Below are positions 1-12,601 of a DNA stretch of 64,000 nt, one piece after another. A model generated the notes under the pieces. That model saw only the letters and a program-made list of their open reading frames with translations. It ran no database searches and was not told the origin of the DNA. Source of the stretch: Allacma fusca (Eukaryota > Arthropoda > Collembola > Symphypleona > Sminthuridae); assembly GCA_947179485.1 (NCBI GenBank), contig OX359246.1:52369632-52433631 (forward strand), given 5' to 3'. The translations under genes were made by a program, and so were the position numbers. The first letter of the stretch is position 1, and each line of letters opens with the position of its first letter.

Positions 1-3000
1 ACAAGAATTGACTGAGTTGGATATCTATCACAGAATACTGAGGTCATTTTTCTTACCATATCTTGAGTACATCTTTTACTCACAATATTACTGGTGACAA
101 TAACATATTTTTACTTTGAAATCTAGATTTAAAAACTACATGATTGCCATGATGAACAAAAATCTTCTCCCGATAAAATTTACTGTACCAGTCGTTGGCG
201 AAATCATTTTCTTCACCAAGGGTCTCAAATATAATCTAGAAATGCTACTATTTTGTAAGTAACAATTTACATTAAGCTTTATACCACATATGTTTCATGC
301 GTTAATGTGCACTAGTTTTAGAAGTTATTTTCCATTTTCTGATGGTTAGAGCGTCGTTGACTGCACCTAAAAAGTCACTGGGCGTTGATTACATAATTAG
401 CACCGAGTTCTGTACCAGTAGTTGCGCATAGGGTGCCCAGTGTTTCGTTCCTGAAACGAAAATTTCCGTTTCGTTTCATTTTGTTCCATAAAAATTTGTT
501 TTGAGCTCCATCTTTGAATCAATTAACGATAAAAAATACAAATTTAATCACAGATTTAGGAATGTTATTTAACTTACCCCAGGTCGATATATAACATGAT
601 ATTTTGATAAGAGAGGCATCAAAGGCCTCTATAGATAGTGATCTCATAACGGCATTGATCACTAACTATAACCACATTAGAAAGTGATGTCCCGTTGATA
701 AAAATGTATGTGCCATGCCTTCAATTTGTAGAATTGTATTTCAGATTTACAAACCATGTTTACAGCTAATGATTACTTTATAAAACGAAAATCATGATTC
801 AACTATCGATTACTTTATAAAACGAAAATCATGATTCAACTATGGATTACTTTATAAAACGAAAATCATGATTCAACTATGGATTACTTTATAAAACGAA
901 AATCATGATAATTCAACTATTGATTACTTTATAAAACGAAAATCATGATAATTCAACTATTGATTACTTTATAAAACGAAAATCATGATAATTCAACTAT
1001 TGATTACTTTATAAAACGAAAATCATGATTCAACTATTGATTACTTTATAAAACGAAAATCATGATTCAACTATTGATTACTTTATAAAACGAAAATCAT
1101 GATAATTCAACTATTGATTACTTTATAAAACGAAAATCATGATAATTCAACTATTGATTACTTTATAAAACGAAAATCATGATTCAACTATTGATTACTT
1201 TATAAAACGAAAATCATGATTCAACTATTGATTACTTGATAAAACACAAATCACGATTACAATTAATGATTACTTCATGCAACATACTCAAGTCATGATT
1301 ACAATTAATTATTATTACTTCCAGAAAAAAAATCGTTAATAATTATTATAAGAACAGGCGGCACTAGAGCATCTTCAATACTGTTGTACCATAAATAATA
1401 TGCTGTCGCTCCGCGAAATTTTTTACAAAGCCTTAAATAGGTTAATATAATAAAAAAATTTCCGATTGGAAATACTTATTACTTCACGTAATTAATTTTA
1501 CAGGGGGCCCATGGGCTCCTTTTGAAAACAACTGGCATCTAAAGGAAGACTTCAAGAAAGTATCGAAGCGCAAAGAATTGGCGTTCTCACTCGCTAATCG
1601 GATCCTGTGGGTTGGTCTTGCTAACTTAGTTTTGGCCCCTCTTATTTTTCTCTGGCAGATACTTTATTCGTTTTTTAATTATGCTGAGGTTAGCAAAAAT
1701 AGTTATTACTGTTTTCATGGAGCAACCAAACTCCCAGAGTACCCGTAAATGAAATGTCTAACTGTGAATGGAACTGGTATAAGAAGAATATGTATTATAT
1801 TTTTATAAATTTTGTAACAGGTTGTTAAGCGAGAACCTGGAACATTAGGAATGAGACAGTGGTCACGATATGGAAGGGTGTATTTGCGACATTTCAATGA
1901 ATTAGAGCATGAAATCAATGGACGACTAGTAAGAGCATACCGCCCTGCGTCTAAGTATATGAGTATTTTTACATCACCTTTGATGGCAGTTCTTGCACAG
2001 TAATTATTTCGTATATATTGTTATTAATGTCCAGGTTTTGTTCGCATGTATGAGCATTTCCGTGGAGTTTTTTTTATTTAGAAATATCGCCTTCATTGCT
2101 GGAGCAGTATTTGCTGTTCTAACTGCTCTAACTATTTGGGATGAGGATGTAATAACTGTAGAACACGTTTTACTAGTGATTACAACTCTGGGGTCAATTA
2201 TGGCAGTGTGCAGGTAATTCTACTCGCTTGATTAAACTTAAGTTCAAATGTTCTGGGAAGACTCATTTTGAAGTCGTGGAAAATCTAAAATCAAAACAGG
2301 GCACTGATACCTGATGAGCATTTAGTCTGGTGTCCTGAAAAGCTACTCACAGCCGTATTGGCCCATGTCCATTACTTTCCAGATCACTGGAAAGGTCAAG
2401 CGCACGCTGCGAAAGTTCATGACCAGTTCGCGTTTCTGTTTCAGTACAAAGTTGTAAGTGTAACATGTACTTATATATTTATTTATAACGCTTTAACGAA
2501 TAATTATAAAATTGAAAACTGTTGTTCAAGGTATACTTAATTGAAGAGCTGTTTTCACCGGTGGTGACTCCGTTTATATTGCTCTTTTACTTAAGGCCAA
2601 AAGCGCTTGAAATTGTTGATTTTTACCGAAACTTCACTGTTGAAGTTGTGGGGGTTGGAGATGTCTGTTCCTTTGCTCAAATGGATGTTCGGAAACACGG
2701 AAATCCTACGTGGCAAACAACTACATTTAATGACATGGATGGATCTGGGTCTGACCATCCAAGTAATAATAATGCTTACACACAGGTTAGCTGTTTTCAT
2801 TGAATTCATTCCTGTTAAGGTAGGAACTACATATTATACACAGCGTTGTAATTTATGTAACGGTAAAATGACTGATCTACATCTAAATTGGTGTGTTATT
2901 GCTTTAATTTTACGAAGGCTGAGAATGGTAAAACTGAACTTTCTTTGGTGCACTTCATTCATACCAATCCCGAATGGAGGCCACCAATGGATTCGGGAAA

Positions 3001-5276
3001 CTTTTTAACCAATTTAAAAGAACGAGCTACCAGAGATGCAGTCAATTTGCCAACTGTGATGGAAGAAAATGCTCTGTTATCATCACTAACCTCAATGTCG
3101 TCTTTGGGAAACGAGGTACTATTCTGTGTGGCGTAAAACAAAGGCAAAAATGTTAAGCAAAGTTGGAATTTCTATGAACTAATTCTTTTCAATAACATTA
3201 TGATGCTGGTTTGCATTGCCATTTCATAAACCTATCTGACTGATCAGTAATTGTGTGTTCGTCATCAAAAGCAAAAATACTGAGGATGCACAGATAGATA
3301 AATTTATACAATTACCAATCTGAGGAAATATAAACAGATGCCCAAATTGGAGTTTCTACTGGGAACACGAAGGAAATCGTTTCCGGGTCCCGATTTTATA
3401 TGGATATACATACTCCTTTCCGTCCCGAGAATTGGAAAATGCAACATTTCTGTCCCGTCTGCTGCATGTATTTTAAAAGAATTGTCCCCGGTTATGTTTC
3501 GCAAATCGGGACACCGGGGATTATTGTACTATCCGGGTGGCGAAATAATTGTGACTGTCTTGAAATCATTCCAAACCTAAATAATTTTAGAACAGTGACT
3601 GTATTTTTCAAGTTTGTCGTGAAAGGTGTTCATGGGAAACTAACTCTTTGTATATGGGCAGTGACGGGGCAAAAAGTTTTAGATTTAGATATTTTTTGAC
3701 TAGTAATAAGCAGTTTCTACAGTTTTTTTTATTATTCCCTTCCCGGTTATCTGAGGAGTTTCTCAGTCCCCGTCCCGTCCCGACTATCTAAGGGGATAAT
3801 TTCGCTGTCCCCGCTCCGTCCAGGTTTTATGTGGAGACAATTTTGTTGTTGCCGCCCTGTCCCGATTTTATTCGGGGAAAATTTTATTGTCTCCGTGTCG
3901 CCCCAATTTTGTATGGTGATGGAACGGACCGAAATACTGTCACCATCCAAAATTGGGGCGACACGGAGACAATAAAATTTTCCCCGAATAAAATCGGGAC
4001 AGGGCGGCAACAACAAAATTGTCTCCACATAAAACCTGGATGGAGCGGGGACAGCGAAATTATCCCCTTAGATAGTCGGGACGGGACGAGGACACGGAAC
4101 GGACCGAAATACTGTGTCCCGCTGGACGTAACTTTCCCTGGAAGAAGCTCTAGCCGTAATCTTAGACTTTTACGAAATATTATTGAATTTCAACAGGTCA
4201 GGTACGAAATGGCAGCGGTCAGAAATATAACCCGTAGTTATGAGTTAAGTAAAGTAAAAGTAACTAATTTCAGTTCTTTATAAATAAGAATTCCGACTTT
4301 TGTTCACGTTTTAGATCCCTGCGAACATTAATTGATCTTGGTATCAGTGTGATAAATTTAAGAATATCTGGAAAAGATTTTGCGTAATATAGGGAGAATC
4401 ACATTTTTACTTCATTGTCCCTTATATGTGCTAGGGATGAAGAATAATGCTTTGTTGTATTCTGTAGAGAAACCTTTTGTCTAATTAAATTAATTTTTTA
4501 GTGTTCCCAGCTGATAAATAATTTCCTTATGGGGAACTCGTTGATGAATTTGAGCGTTCCTGCAGGAGTTTCAACGACCGTTACAGGGGTTGCTACCTCT
4601 GAACCTTTCAGTTACAACCAACCACAGCAAGCCTCTTTCAGGGGCTTTCTTAGTAGGCATGAAGGCCCCATTGGTGGACCACACCGTGGAATTGTTTCAG
4701 GGTAATTGATGCTGTTTGGTATGTCCAACTGTTAATACTGCGGTTTATTATAATTACTAAATCTAAATTATCTTCGATGGATCTTTTAGTATCCATCACA
4801 GCGGACTACATCCAACCCCAGGAACTGGAAGCGTATTTCCTCCGTCAACAACTATAAGCTTTGCTAATAGCTTTGCCCACTATCCTTCGTTTGCTAATCA
4901 AACACACAGGCCTCCGCCTAATTCTGACTTAGGCAGTGTCAATTTAGAAGCCAGCTCCTTGAATATGTGTGTGGATGCTCTGTACATTCATGAGCTGCAT
5001 CATCTCGAGGTGAAACGAATCAAAACTCTTAACGCATTAAATAAGGACATTTAAAATACCTGTATTTTACAATTTTAGTTGCGTCGCAGAGGTTCACGGG
5101 CTTCTGTGGCTGGATTTGGTCTGCATAGTCAGGCTTCTCCGTTGGGAACGTCAGCTTATCAAGGATTCTCTACACAGCCTGGAATTCACTCACCTCAACC
5201 TACTCAAACCACATCTCGTTTTGAGACAGAAAAGACTCCACTTCTTCATAGCAGTCACCTGCACCCATTTACTTAA
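1..5276 (+). CDS. ATG9: ATG9 autophagy lipid scramblase, 5'-truncated, eleven exons
   Basis: ATG9 is the multispanning membrane protein of autophagosome formation; it scrambles lipids and travels on Golgi/endosome vesicles. Exons read at 1-42, 127-254, 1504-1688, 1821-1999, 2082-2213, 2300-2453, 2531-2785, 2918-3115, 4502-4701 (or from 4511), 4790-5009 and 5079-5276, with GT-AG borders and matching phases. Family hallmarks include ELTELDIYHRIL at the window edge, FTKGLKYNLEMLLFWGPW, YAEVVKREPGTLG, YLRHFNELEHEI, YDED-like WDEDVITVEHVL and VEVVGVGDVCSFAQMDVRKHG. The last three exons encode a Ser/Gln/Pro-rich cytosolic tail with YIHELHHLELRRRGSRASV. The exon at 2082 follows a tttag acceptor; a nearer acceptor at 2034 breaks the frame. 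No internal stop was seen, so the gene is probably functional. The N-terminal exons lie before the window. Confidence 0.93.
771..1300. repeat. Minisatellite in an ATG9 intron (37/40-bp units)
   Basis: Twelve head-to-tail units beginning GATTACTTTATAAAACGAAA fill 771-1229, inside the intron 255-1503. There are two unit lengths, 37 bp (S) and 40 bp (L); L has an extra TAA before TTCAACTAT. The order is SSSLLLSSLLSS, which suggests duplication of blocks of units. Two or so degenerate units follow to about 1300. Units are nearly identical, so the array is young or homogenised. Confidence 0.95.
3772..4087. repeat. Near-perfect palindrome in an ATG9 intron
   Basis: Inverted arms of about 148 bp, 3772-3919 and 3940-4087, are separated by about 20 bp. 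Only a few mismatches were seen by eye. The arms are GC-richer than their surroundings and full of TCCCG/CGGGA motifs; related motifs continue on the left to about 3340, so the palindrome is part of a larger repeat in the intron 3116-4501. The arms create mirror-image open frames with no similarity to known proteins, which I do not call genes. It resembles a foldback element; no target-site duplication was identified. Confidence 0.85.
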
Positions 5277-5838
5277 TGCTTTAAATATAAGATCTGTAGG
5301 ATAAAAGGAATGGAGATTACAAATTGCACTTATTAGATGAATTCCTTTGTGATGTTTTTAAAAATCAAATCGTATCAAATAATTTATCCTTTTGGGAACC
5401 CGATACGCACGCTTGATCGACTAAATCCAATGATACTTTTTGTAATTAATAAGTGATATCAGTTCCAGGATCGAACTTTTTCAGATATCTAGATCGTGAT
5501 GTGAATGGAGTGCTTATTGAAGTTGCCTCCTTTGGTAGGGCTCACATTAGCTTGTGCACTTTAATTTTATTGGCATTAGTTCATATAGTTTTCAAGTTGT
5601 ACTGTTATTAAAGTGTGATATTTAGTGTCTCCTCTCGTTCAGGTGAGGTTTCCACCTTCATTTATCATTAATACAATACGATTTTGTAGACCTAATTGTA
5701 AAACCATTTTGTTTGTTTGAGTTCACCTGTGTGTCCGTCGTTTTTGTAGAATATTTTATCTTGCTTATTCGGTGTCGATCAGTAATTAAAGTTAATGAAA
5801 TGGCGTAAGAAAACTAGTAGTAGGTCATGAGTTGTAGC
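5277..5838. other. ATG9 3' flank, no other gene
   Basis: This stretch follows the ATG9 stop codon and probably holds its 3' UTR; ATTAAA occurs near 5608. Nothing else is recognised before the hAT-like element at 5839. Confidence 0.5.
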
Positions 5839-6941
5839 CAGGGTTGCACAAATTAAAATACCAAAAACGCTCAAATGCCCTGAAAATGCCTTACTTTGAA
5901 AATGCCAGGCATTTTGGGCAGGCATATTCGGCGTATTCAGCAGTTTGGCAGAAACATATACACTGACCATTATTGATCATCTAGCGTAAACATGACAGCT
6001 TTTTAATGACATACTCAAGCCCATCCAGTCTGAAGAAAGTTTAAATGTTGATTTTCTAAAAAATCGAGCTATCCTAATTCATTTTATGATCAGTGGTTTT
6101 GGATTAAGAAAGGATTTAGAAAAACCTTAAAAATTTTGCAACATTCATTTGCTTTTAAAAGTTGTAAACACTCAACTCTACTACAGAAGATTTTACGGGG
6201 TTTTAAAAGAACAATTTGACCAGTACCTGTGATGTTGTTAATGAACAATACTTAAATAAGACACAAGTTTCTATCAAAAATGAAGCTTCGTTAATAATGA
6301 ATTTTGGATTTTATAACTTTATTACTTAAGATTTTGCGGGTATTAAATATTTCAAAACGTAATAAGCTTGTATAGTAAATTTTTGTTCGCCCAAGTAAAA
6401 CACTAATATGCTAGCTCAGAATTTTACATGGCAAAAATTTACAATTTACAATGATTGCTGATGACGAGCTTTGAAACTCATAAACTATGGATTTCTTGTT
6501 AGTTTTAAATACTTTTGTTTTGCATCTTTGCAATATAATTTGCTCTCGAAATTTTATGATAATTACACAGGTCATCATGCATGCGAACGAGATCTTCCAA
6601 TAATATAAAATAAACAATGATCTGTTCCATAAAATTGTGTATTTAAACGTACTGCTTTGTGATTTAGTATGCAAAATTAGTAGATAGTTGAAACTCATAT
6701 CGAAAAAATTGGGGATAAAATGTCCAAAATGTCTGCCCTAGGCTGAATATGCCCAAAGTGCCAAAAATGCCCAAAATGCCATAAATTGTAAATACCCAAA
6801 ATGCCATAAATTGTAAATACCCAAAATGCCATAAATTGCAAATACCCAAAATGCCATAAATTGTAAATACCCAAAATGCCCTGGCATTTTGGGCAGGCAT
6901 AATGCCGAAAATGGCATGACATTTTCAATTGTGCAACACTG
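5839..6941. mobile_element. Non-autonomous hAT-like element
   Basis: The ends are inverted: CAGGGTTGCACAA at 5839 and TTGTGCAACACTG ending at 6941. The 8-bp flanks GTTGTAGC (5831-5838) and GTTGTAGT (6942-6949) match in seven positions, as expected for a hAT target-site duplication. Subterminal parts are rich in GGCATTTT/AAAATGCC. No transposase is encoded. A short tandem array lies near the right end. Confidence 0.75.
6779..6882. repeat. Tandem repeat of about 25 bp inside the hAT-like element
   Basis: About four copies of CCATAAATTGTAAATACCCA followed by AAATG. One copy differs by T to C. It makes repetitive open frames on the minus strand that are not genes. Confidence 0.9.
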
Positions 6942-6949
6942 GTTGTAGT

Positions 6950-8858
6950 GTAAGTATCATGCACGGGTCATAAAGGAAATGATTCATCTTGAAAACGTGC
7001 TCGAAAACTTTCAATGTGAAGTACAGCATGTAACGGGTATCACGGGGTTACTATTTACGAAATCCTGGGAATGCAATGGCGAGGATTTGGTATTATATCA
7101 GTGTTCTCGTTTTCCACTTACTACTGGTTTGATCACTGAAAGAAAATTACACACCAAGCGTAGGTAGTCAATTACTACAGTTGAAATTATTATACATGTT
7201 TCGTTAGTTTACAACATCTCATGAATGAGTACAGTTCGGTATTGACGAAAAATCCCAGTTTTTATCCAGACAGTTGAATTAATTACTATGGTAAGGTGTA
7301 GGTGTAGCTTATTTAGTCGATTTTAAGGTACTTTTACTTGTTGATGGTGTCGAAGTAGTTGCCGCGACGTTACTTTACGTTTTTGTTTATGGTTGTGTTT
7401 ATTTAACTTTCATTATTAAGGATGAGAATATGTAAACACAGACAACGTACAATTGATCATTCGAAGTATTGAATAATTAATATTGTATTTATTTACTTGG
7501 AAAGTTAAAAATTGTTACGTCAGAATGCAAATTAATTACAAATAACATTACATATCCTTGTCATAATCGCTTCTCAAGTGTACGACCGTTTTTATGCTAT
7601 AACTGTCTGTACCAAACATTAAACACAAGTGTCCAATAGACCACAGTATTATCTCAACTACAATTTTACAACATAAATGAGTTCCCACAATTTTTTACCT
7701 GCAGGGATAACATGATATTAATTATAAAGTATGCTAAATACCTGAAAATCCCTGCTATAATAGATTAGTGTACATACTTACAGCTAAAAATACTTCCTCA
7801 AATATTTCTTAAGTTCAAAACAAGATACAAGCTAGTTTATTTATAGCATAAAATATTTTCCTTAAATTTTCTCCTCTTTTCACTTTCTTGCTAGAGTAGG
7901 AATACTTTTAACAACAAACATAGCTTTTTAACTTAAGGTTACTAGGAGCATGATGCAAGGGAATAATTTACAATAACTCCAATGTCCTACGCAAATAAAT
8001 GAAATCTGCACGAGTTCGCCCTACTAGTTGCACATAAATTCCATGTCGGTATCAATTACAACAGTTCAATCCGTTAGTTTTTTGTGCTCTTGTAGCTACT
8101 AACCGGTCTGTGCAGTCCCAAGCAGCAGCACCATTTTCCAAAATAGTGAGCATATTCTGTCTGCTAGTTGTTGAAATTCGGAGCATCGGCTTATTACTAT
8201 TTAGATATAATTTAATTAATTATTCTGAAGAATTTACAGAAGTATGAAAAATATGGAAGATAAATTATGCGCTTCCCAGATCTTCATTTCATGCAATTAC
8301 CACACAACACTTAAATCTTTACAAAATTATTAATACATTACACTGCATTTGCATAATTACCACTGTCAAACCATATATAATCAGTCTACATTGGTATTAC
8401 GCTAGATTGTAACTATATTTAGTGTTCTGACGCTGAGGCATTTGTAATCCGAATTTTCGAAAGGATTACTGCAGATTCCTTTACAACTAGTGCTGCCCAA
8501 GAATAAACACGTACCTTGTATACATTATACATCCTGGCCACAATACAAATAAATTTTTCTAAATCTAACGAAAACCGAATATTTCGTAACTAAAAGACAA
8601 CTCTTACTGTATGAAACAAAGACCACTTACAATTATGCTCACTCTTGTTTACCATGCGACGTAAATGGTTTCTAAAGATAAAAGCAGTAACAAGTATGTT
8701 TATGTCGTGGAAGTTAAGAAATGTGAAAAAATTTACAAAAAGGAGTAAACCTAACAACTAGAAAAAAACAACAATGAAAAAATTCAACATCATTACTACT
8801 TACATGGAGAAACCAAATAATAATAATTGTTATTGCTTTTATAAATAGAAACTAAATC
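6950..8858. other. AT-rich intergenic stretch
   Basis: No gene, clear terminal repeat or long tandem repeat recognised. The right part is the 3' flank of the minus-strand zinc-finger gene and may contain its 3' UTR. Confidence 0.5.
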
Positions 8859-10044
8859 TCATCCAAGTGTATGCTTGACATGTATTTTGACATGCCGCTT
8901 AAGATTCTCCGCTTTGCTGAACTTTTTTTCGCAAAGGTGGCATAAAAATGGCTTTTCACCAGTATGGGTCCGAATATGATTGGAAAGCAGTGTCTTAGTC
9001 CTGAACGGTTTATTGCAGACGTGACATGTGTAGGGTTTTTCGCCTGTATGGATCATCAAATGTCTCTTGAGATTTCCCCCGTTACTGAAGTACTTGTCAC
9101 ATTTTGAACACTTGAACTGTTTTCCACATTCTCCCCGACTTGCTTTCGAATGCCGATCTAAATCATGTTTAAAAACAAAACCTTTTTTACACACTTTACA
9201 TGAGTGAGCACTTAAATGGGAATCTTTGACACTTTGTGAACTAAACTGACCATTGTAGTCACTATGATGGTTCATGCTATTATGGCTATTGTGAGAGTAT
9301 ACAGAGGAATTTTGGTTCTGAGCATTATTGTGAGCATGAGAGGAATTGCTTCCGTGCATATTATTGTGATTATATAGATCTTTGTGGGATCGGGAGCACT
9401 TGTCACAAATGGGACAGTAGTTTGGATTCCGGGCTGCGGCTTGCTGTTGCTTCTTTGAATTACGAATTTTTTTGTGACAAGCGGAGCAAGTTAAGCTTGT
9501 ACTTGTAGATTGCAGAGGGGCTGGAGGTTTCACAGCTTGATTCTGATTATGGTTAGGTTGGTGAAGTATTTGGGGCTGGTTAATAGGAACGTTCATTGAA
9601 TGAGGAGGTTCCATAGGCTTCATATTATGAGGATTCTTCTTCTCTTGCATCGGACACATGGGACAAGAACAAGCAATTTTTTCGTGTTGATGATTCTGGA
9701 GAATTTGTGGATTCATTTTTAGGCGTTGGTCTTCATTATACAGATTTAAATCTTGCATATGCTGAGGAGGATGAACATTTCTGTGTCCAAAAGTTCCAGT
9801 CAATTTTAATCATTTTAATTCCTCACCAATTTTTTCATTTAATGCACTAAATCTTTAAGCCAACACAGTATTCACACTAGGAAATCTTACAAATAAAACA
9901 CAACTGACAAGCATAATAATTGCTTACCCATCAAAATTTACTTTAAGGGATGCTCCACAATCCGCTGAGACATGAGTTTGCAGTAAGTGCCATAATTTCA
10001 GGCCGTCCAAAGGAGGAAATTCCATAGGTGGTCCTTGTGGTTGA
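8859..10044 (-). CDS. C2H2 zinc-finger protein, at least two exons, 5' end not found
   Basis: A probable nucleic-acid-binding nuclear protein. The last exon is 9780-8859. It starts after a CAG acceptor and carries a His/Asn/Gln/Ser-rich linker with CxxC pairs (SACHK, YCPICDKC), a divergent finger (HSCKVCKKGFVFKHDLDRH) and three classical C2H2 fingers joined by HTGEKP linkers: CSKCDKYFSNGGNLKRH, CHVCNKPFRTKTLLSNH and CHLCEKKFSKAENLKRH. It ends HVKHTLG. An upstream exon at 10044-9928 (GPPMEFPPLDGLKLWHLLQ then THVSADCGASLKVNFDG) ends in a GTAAGC donor, and its phase joins the last exon without a break. The open frame runs upstream of 9780 without an ATG, which supports splicing. The 5' exons and the orthologue are not recognised. 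No stop or frameshift was seen. Confidence 0.8.
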
Positions 10045-11917
10045 CTGAAGGAGCACAAATAGATATTCAAGTTAACGAAATATTATCCAGGAATCTATAT
10101 TGAGAAAATTGTGGTAACAAAGATTACCTCATAATAACTAACGTGTGTTAAATCCTTACTTAACATTGAATCAAGGCACGATCTACTGAGGTCAAAAATA
10201 TTGTTTTTAGATGACTCCTCTTGTAGGAACACACACAGTATCGGAGTTAGTTTTATGCTGACTACATAAAATCTAGCACAACAATTATGAAGTCACAGCA
10301 AAGCAACCGTCGATCAGTCGATCTTCTTTCGCGCACGATGTAAATAAGTACATATTATGTTCTCTGGGATTCAGGATGTCAAAATATGTCGACTAAAGGA
10401 AACAATTGGGAATTGGGATGAATTCCAAATTAAAGATACGGTAGAAATAGCATATTTTTGCTAGAAATCTAACGCCCAAAAAACATTACCTTTAATAACA
10501 TACTTTTAATTTAATCCTTCAAGAAACAAATTCAATGAAATGCCTACAGTTTTAGAAAGTAGCCAGAGCACAGATAAGGTGAGTACTTCCAATGAACTTT
10601 AAGCAACAACGCTGGTATACTGTATGGTTATGCTATGGTTACTGTGGTTATGTTATACTCAGGAAAAGTAGTTCAACGTTCAAATCGAACCCCAAACCAA
10701 AACCAACAGTTTGATTTCATATTTGGGTGTTGTACTTATACACACAAGGATGGTCATCTTAAAGCAGACTCTCTCAAGGATTCGCACCTTCCCAACAAGT
10801 ACGCCCGGTAGGAGGAGAAACCCTAAAATTGATCTGCCTAATAATGAAAAAGGAAATGCTTTTCGTTCGCCAGTCACATACGGAGAGAAAACTTGACAAT
10901 TTTTCTGGGCCCCAAGCAGCACTGTTTTCAGTCAACATGCAAGTGGAGATTACTACACCAATAATGCCTCATTGTTATTTCATCATGACAGCTCATAGTG
11001 TTTGTATGTACGTTAAAAACTTTTAAAATATTGTTACTAATCAGTCCATAATTGCACGTATTTGACGAATTTCTTTCTAACGCTGATGAAATCGAAAGAA
11101 CACATGACATGATGCTCAATAAATGTACAGGAATACAATAGTTTGGTACGACAGAATGCTGGCGTTTGAAATCACTAGAGTAAACTGGATTTCGTGTATT
11201 TACCGAAATTTTAAAGGCTACTCAAAGGTAGGACCTGGGCGGGACGCAGGTATGGTGTATTGTCATTCCCAAACGCTTGTGCTTTGAGCTATCCAACTCT
11301 GCTGTCCCCTTCCAAGCGTATGTAAAGCATGTACATGACTGGAAACGATGCCACCTATTATAGGAAAAACAAACTTCACAAACATTTCACAGAGTGTGTC
11401 ATGGATAGCTCCAAACGCATAAAGAACTTTCTCACTTTATCACACTCCTGGGCATATCACGAGTTTGGTGACCGCGTTCGGACTGTTACTCATCAGTTTA
11501 AACCAAAATTATGACTGCGAGTGAGAAATGTGAGAATACATTCAAATTCCGTTAGAAGCCATCCTTCTAATACGTAACATTAAAAATGGCACATTTTACC
11601 ATACCACCTACCCCGCGTAACGCAACCGTAACATCTACATATATGACCCCCATCCCCTGTAACCCAATATTAATTTATACATTAAAATAACAAGCGTTTA
11701 CAGTAGGGTATTCTTCATATGAAAAAACCTGTTTACACCAACACTTCAGAATAGGACTTGCCATCCACTCCTCAATATCAGCTTCAATATCTCAATATCC
11801 TCACTCGGAGTTTTCTATAAGATCGTCAAAAATGTCCAAATTGTCTAAAATTGATGGGATAAATGTATACGACTATAAGGAATAGTCTACCAGATTTGTT
11901 ATGCCCTTACCCGAGAG
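10045..11917. other. Intergenic or intronic sequence upstream of the zinc-finger gene
   Basis: May contain introns and the first exons of the minus-strand zinc-finger gene, but none can be supported. Open frames here are short, overlapping and lack known motifs. Confidence 0.4.
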
Positions 11918-12601
11918 TAGGGGATATGCCACAAATGACGTCATGCATTTAGTCATATTGTCCGTGCATGATTTAACATGACGTACACAGTCAGTCCCTT
12001 CTTCTTGATGTGACGTCATTTTTCTACACCTATTTAACCCAAACCCGTTGTTACTGTTTCATAAAATCCCGTGCGAATTCGAAGTTTAAATAACAACTTC
12101 AGCTTCCAAAATCATTAGTACTAATCCTAATTCACAAAGTCACAAATAGTTATATTTTTTTCTAATGCAAATTGTAGCTGCTACATTATTATAAAATTAT
12201 TGACCGAACGAGTGACCCACTTCAAATTACCTTTGTTCTATAAGATTTTACCCATGAATTAGTACAAGTACCTGATGATTTTTGTTTCTCGCTTGTTCGC
12301 AGTAGAAGTCATTGTTAATCTTCTACTTTTATTATGGTTATTACCGATGGCTAATACCAAAATCTCGACGTTAAAAACGAGGCAAACAAAGCCGGTTGAT
12401 TGTTGCTAATTAATCATTTTTGCGCAAACGAGCGCAGTTTTGAATAATAAAGCACCCTGTGGCATTACACTATACCCATGTATACATACACATACGACGT
12501 CATATAGTCAGTTAGCCTTCGTTCTGACAACGAACGATCATCCAGTCCGTCAGTCGTAATTTGACAGACTTTTGGATGACGTCATTTGTGGCACATCCCT
12601 A
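11918..12601. mobile_element. Small DNA transposon (MITE-like) with terminal inverted repeats
   Basis: Ends about 27 bp long are inverted copies: TAGGGGATATGCCACAAATG plus ACGTCAT at the left, and TAGGGATGTGCCACAAATG plus ACGTCAT on the complementary strand at the right. They differ by one indel and one or two substitutions. The 680-bp interior has no coding capacity. A clear target-site duplication was not found, so the superfamily is unknown. Confidence 0.6.

Noticed and set aside
3747-4283. Overlapping plus and minus open frames encoding nearly the same peptide
   Set aside because: They are mirror readings of the intronic palindrome; no domain and no splice support.
6664-6964. Minus-strand repetitive open frames
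   Set aside because: Produced by the tandem repeat and TIR of the hAT-like element; low-complexity peptides.
10680-11119. Cluster of short overlapping frames on both strands
   Set aside because: No motif, no codon pattern and no splice partner; chance open frames.
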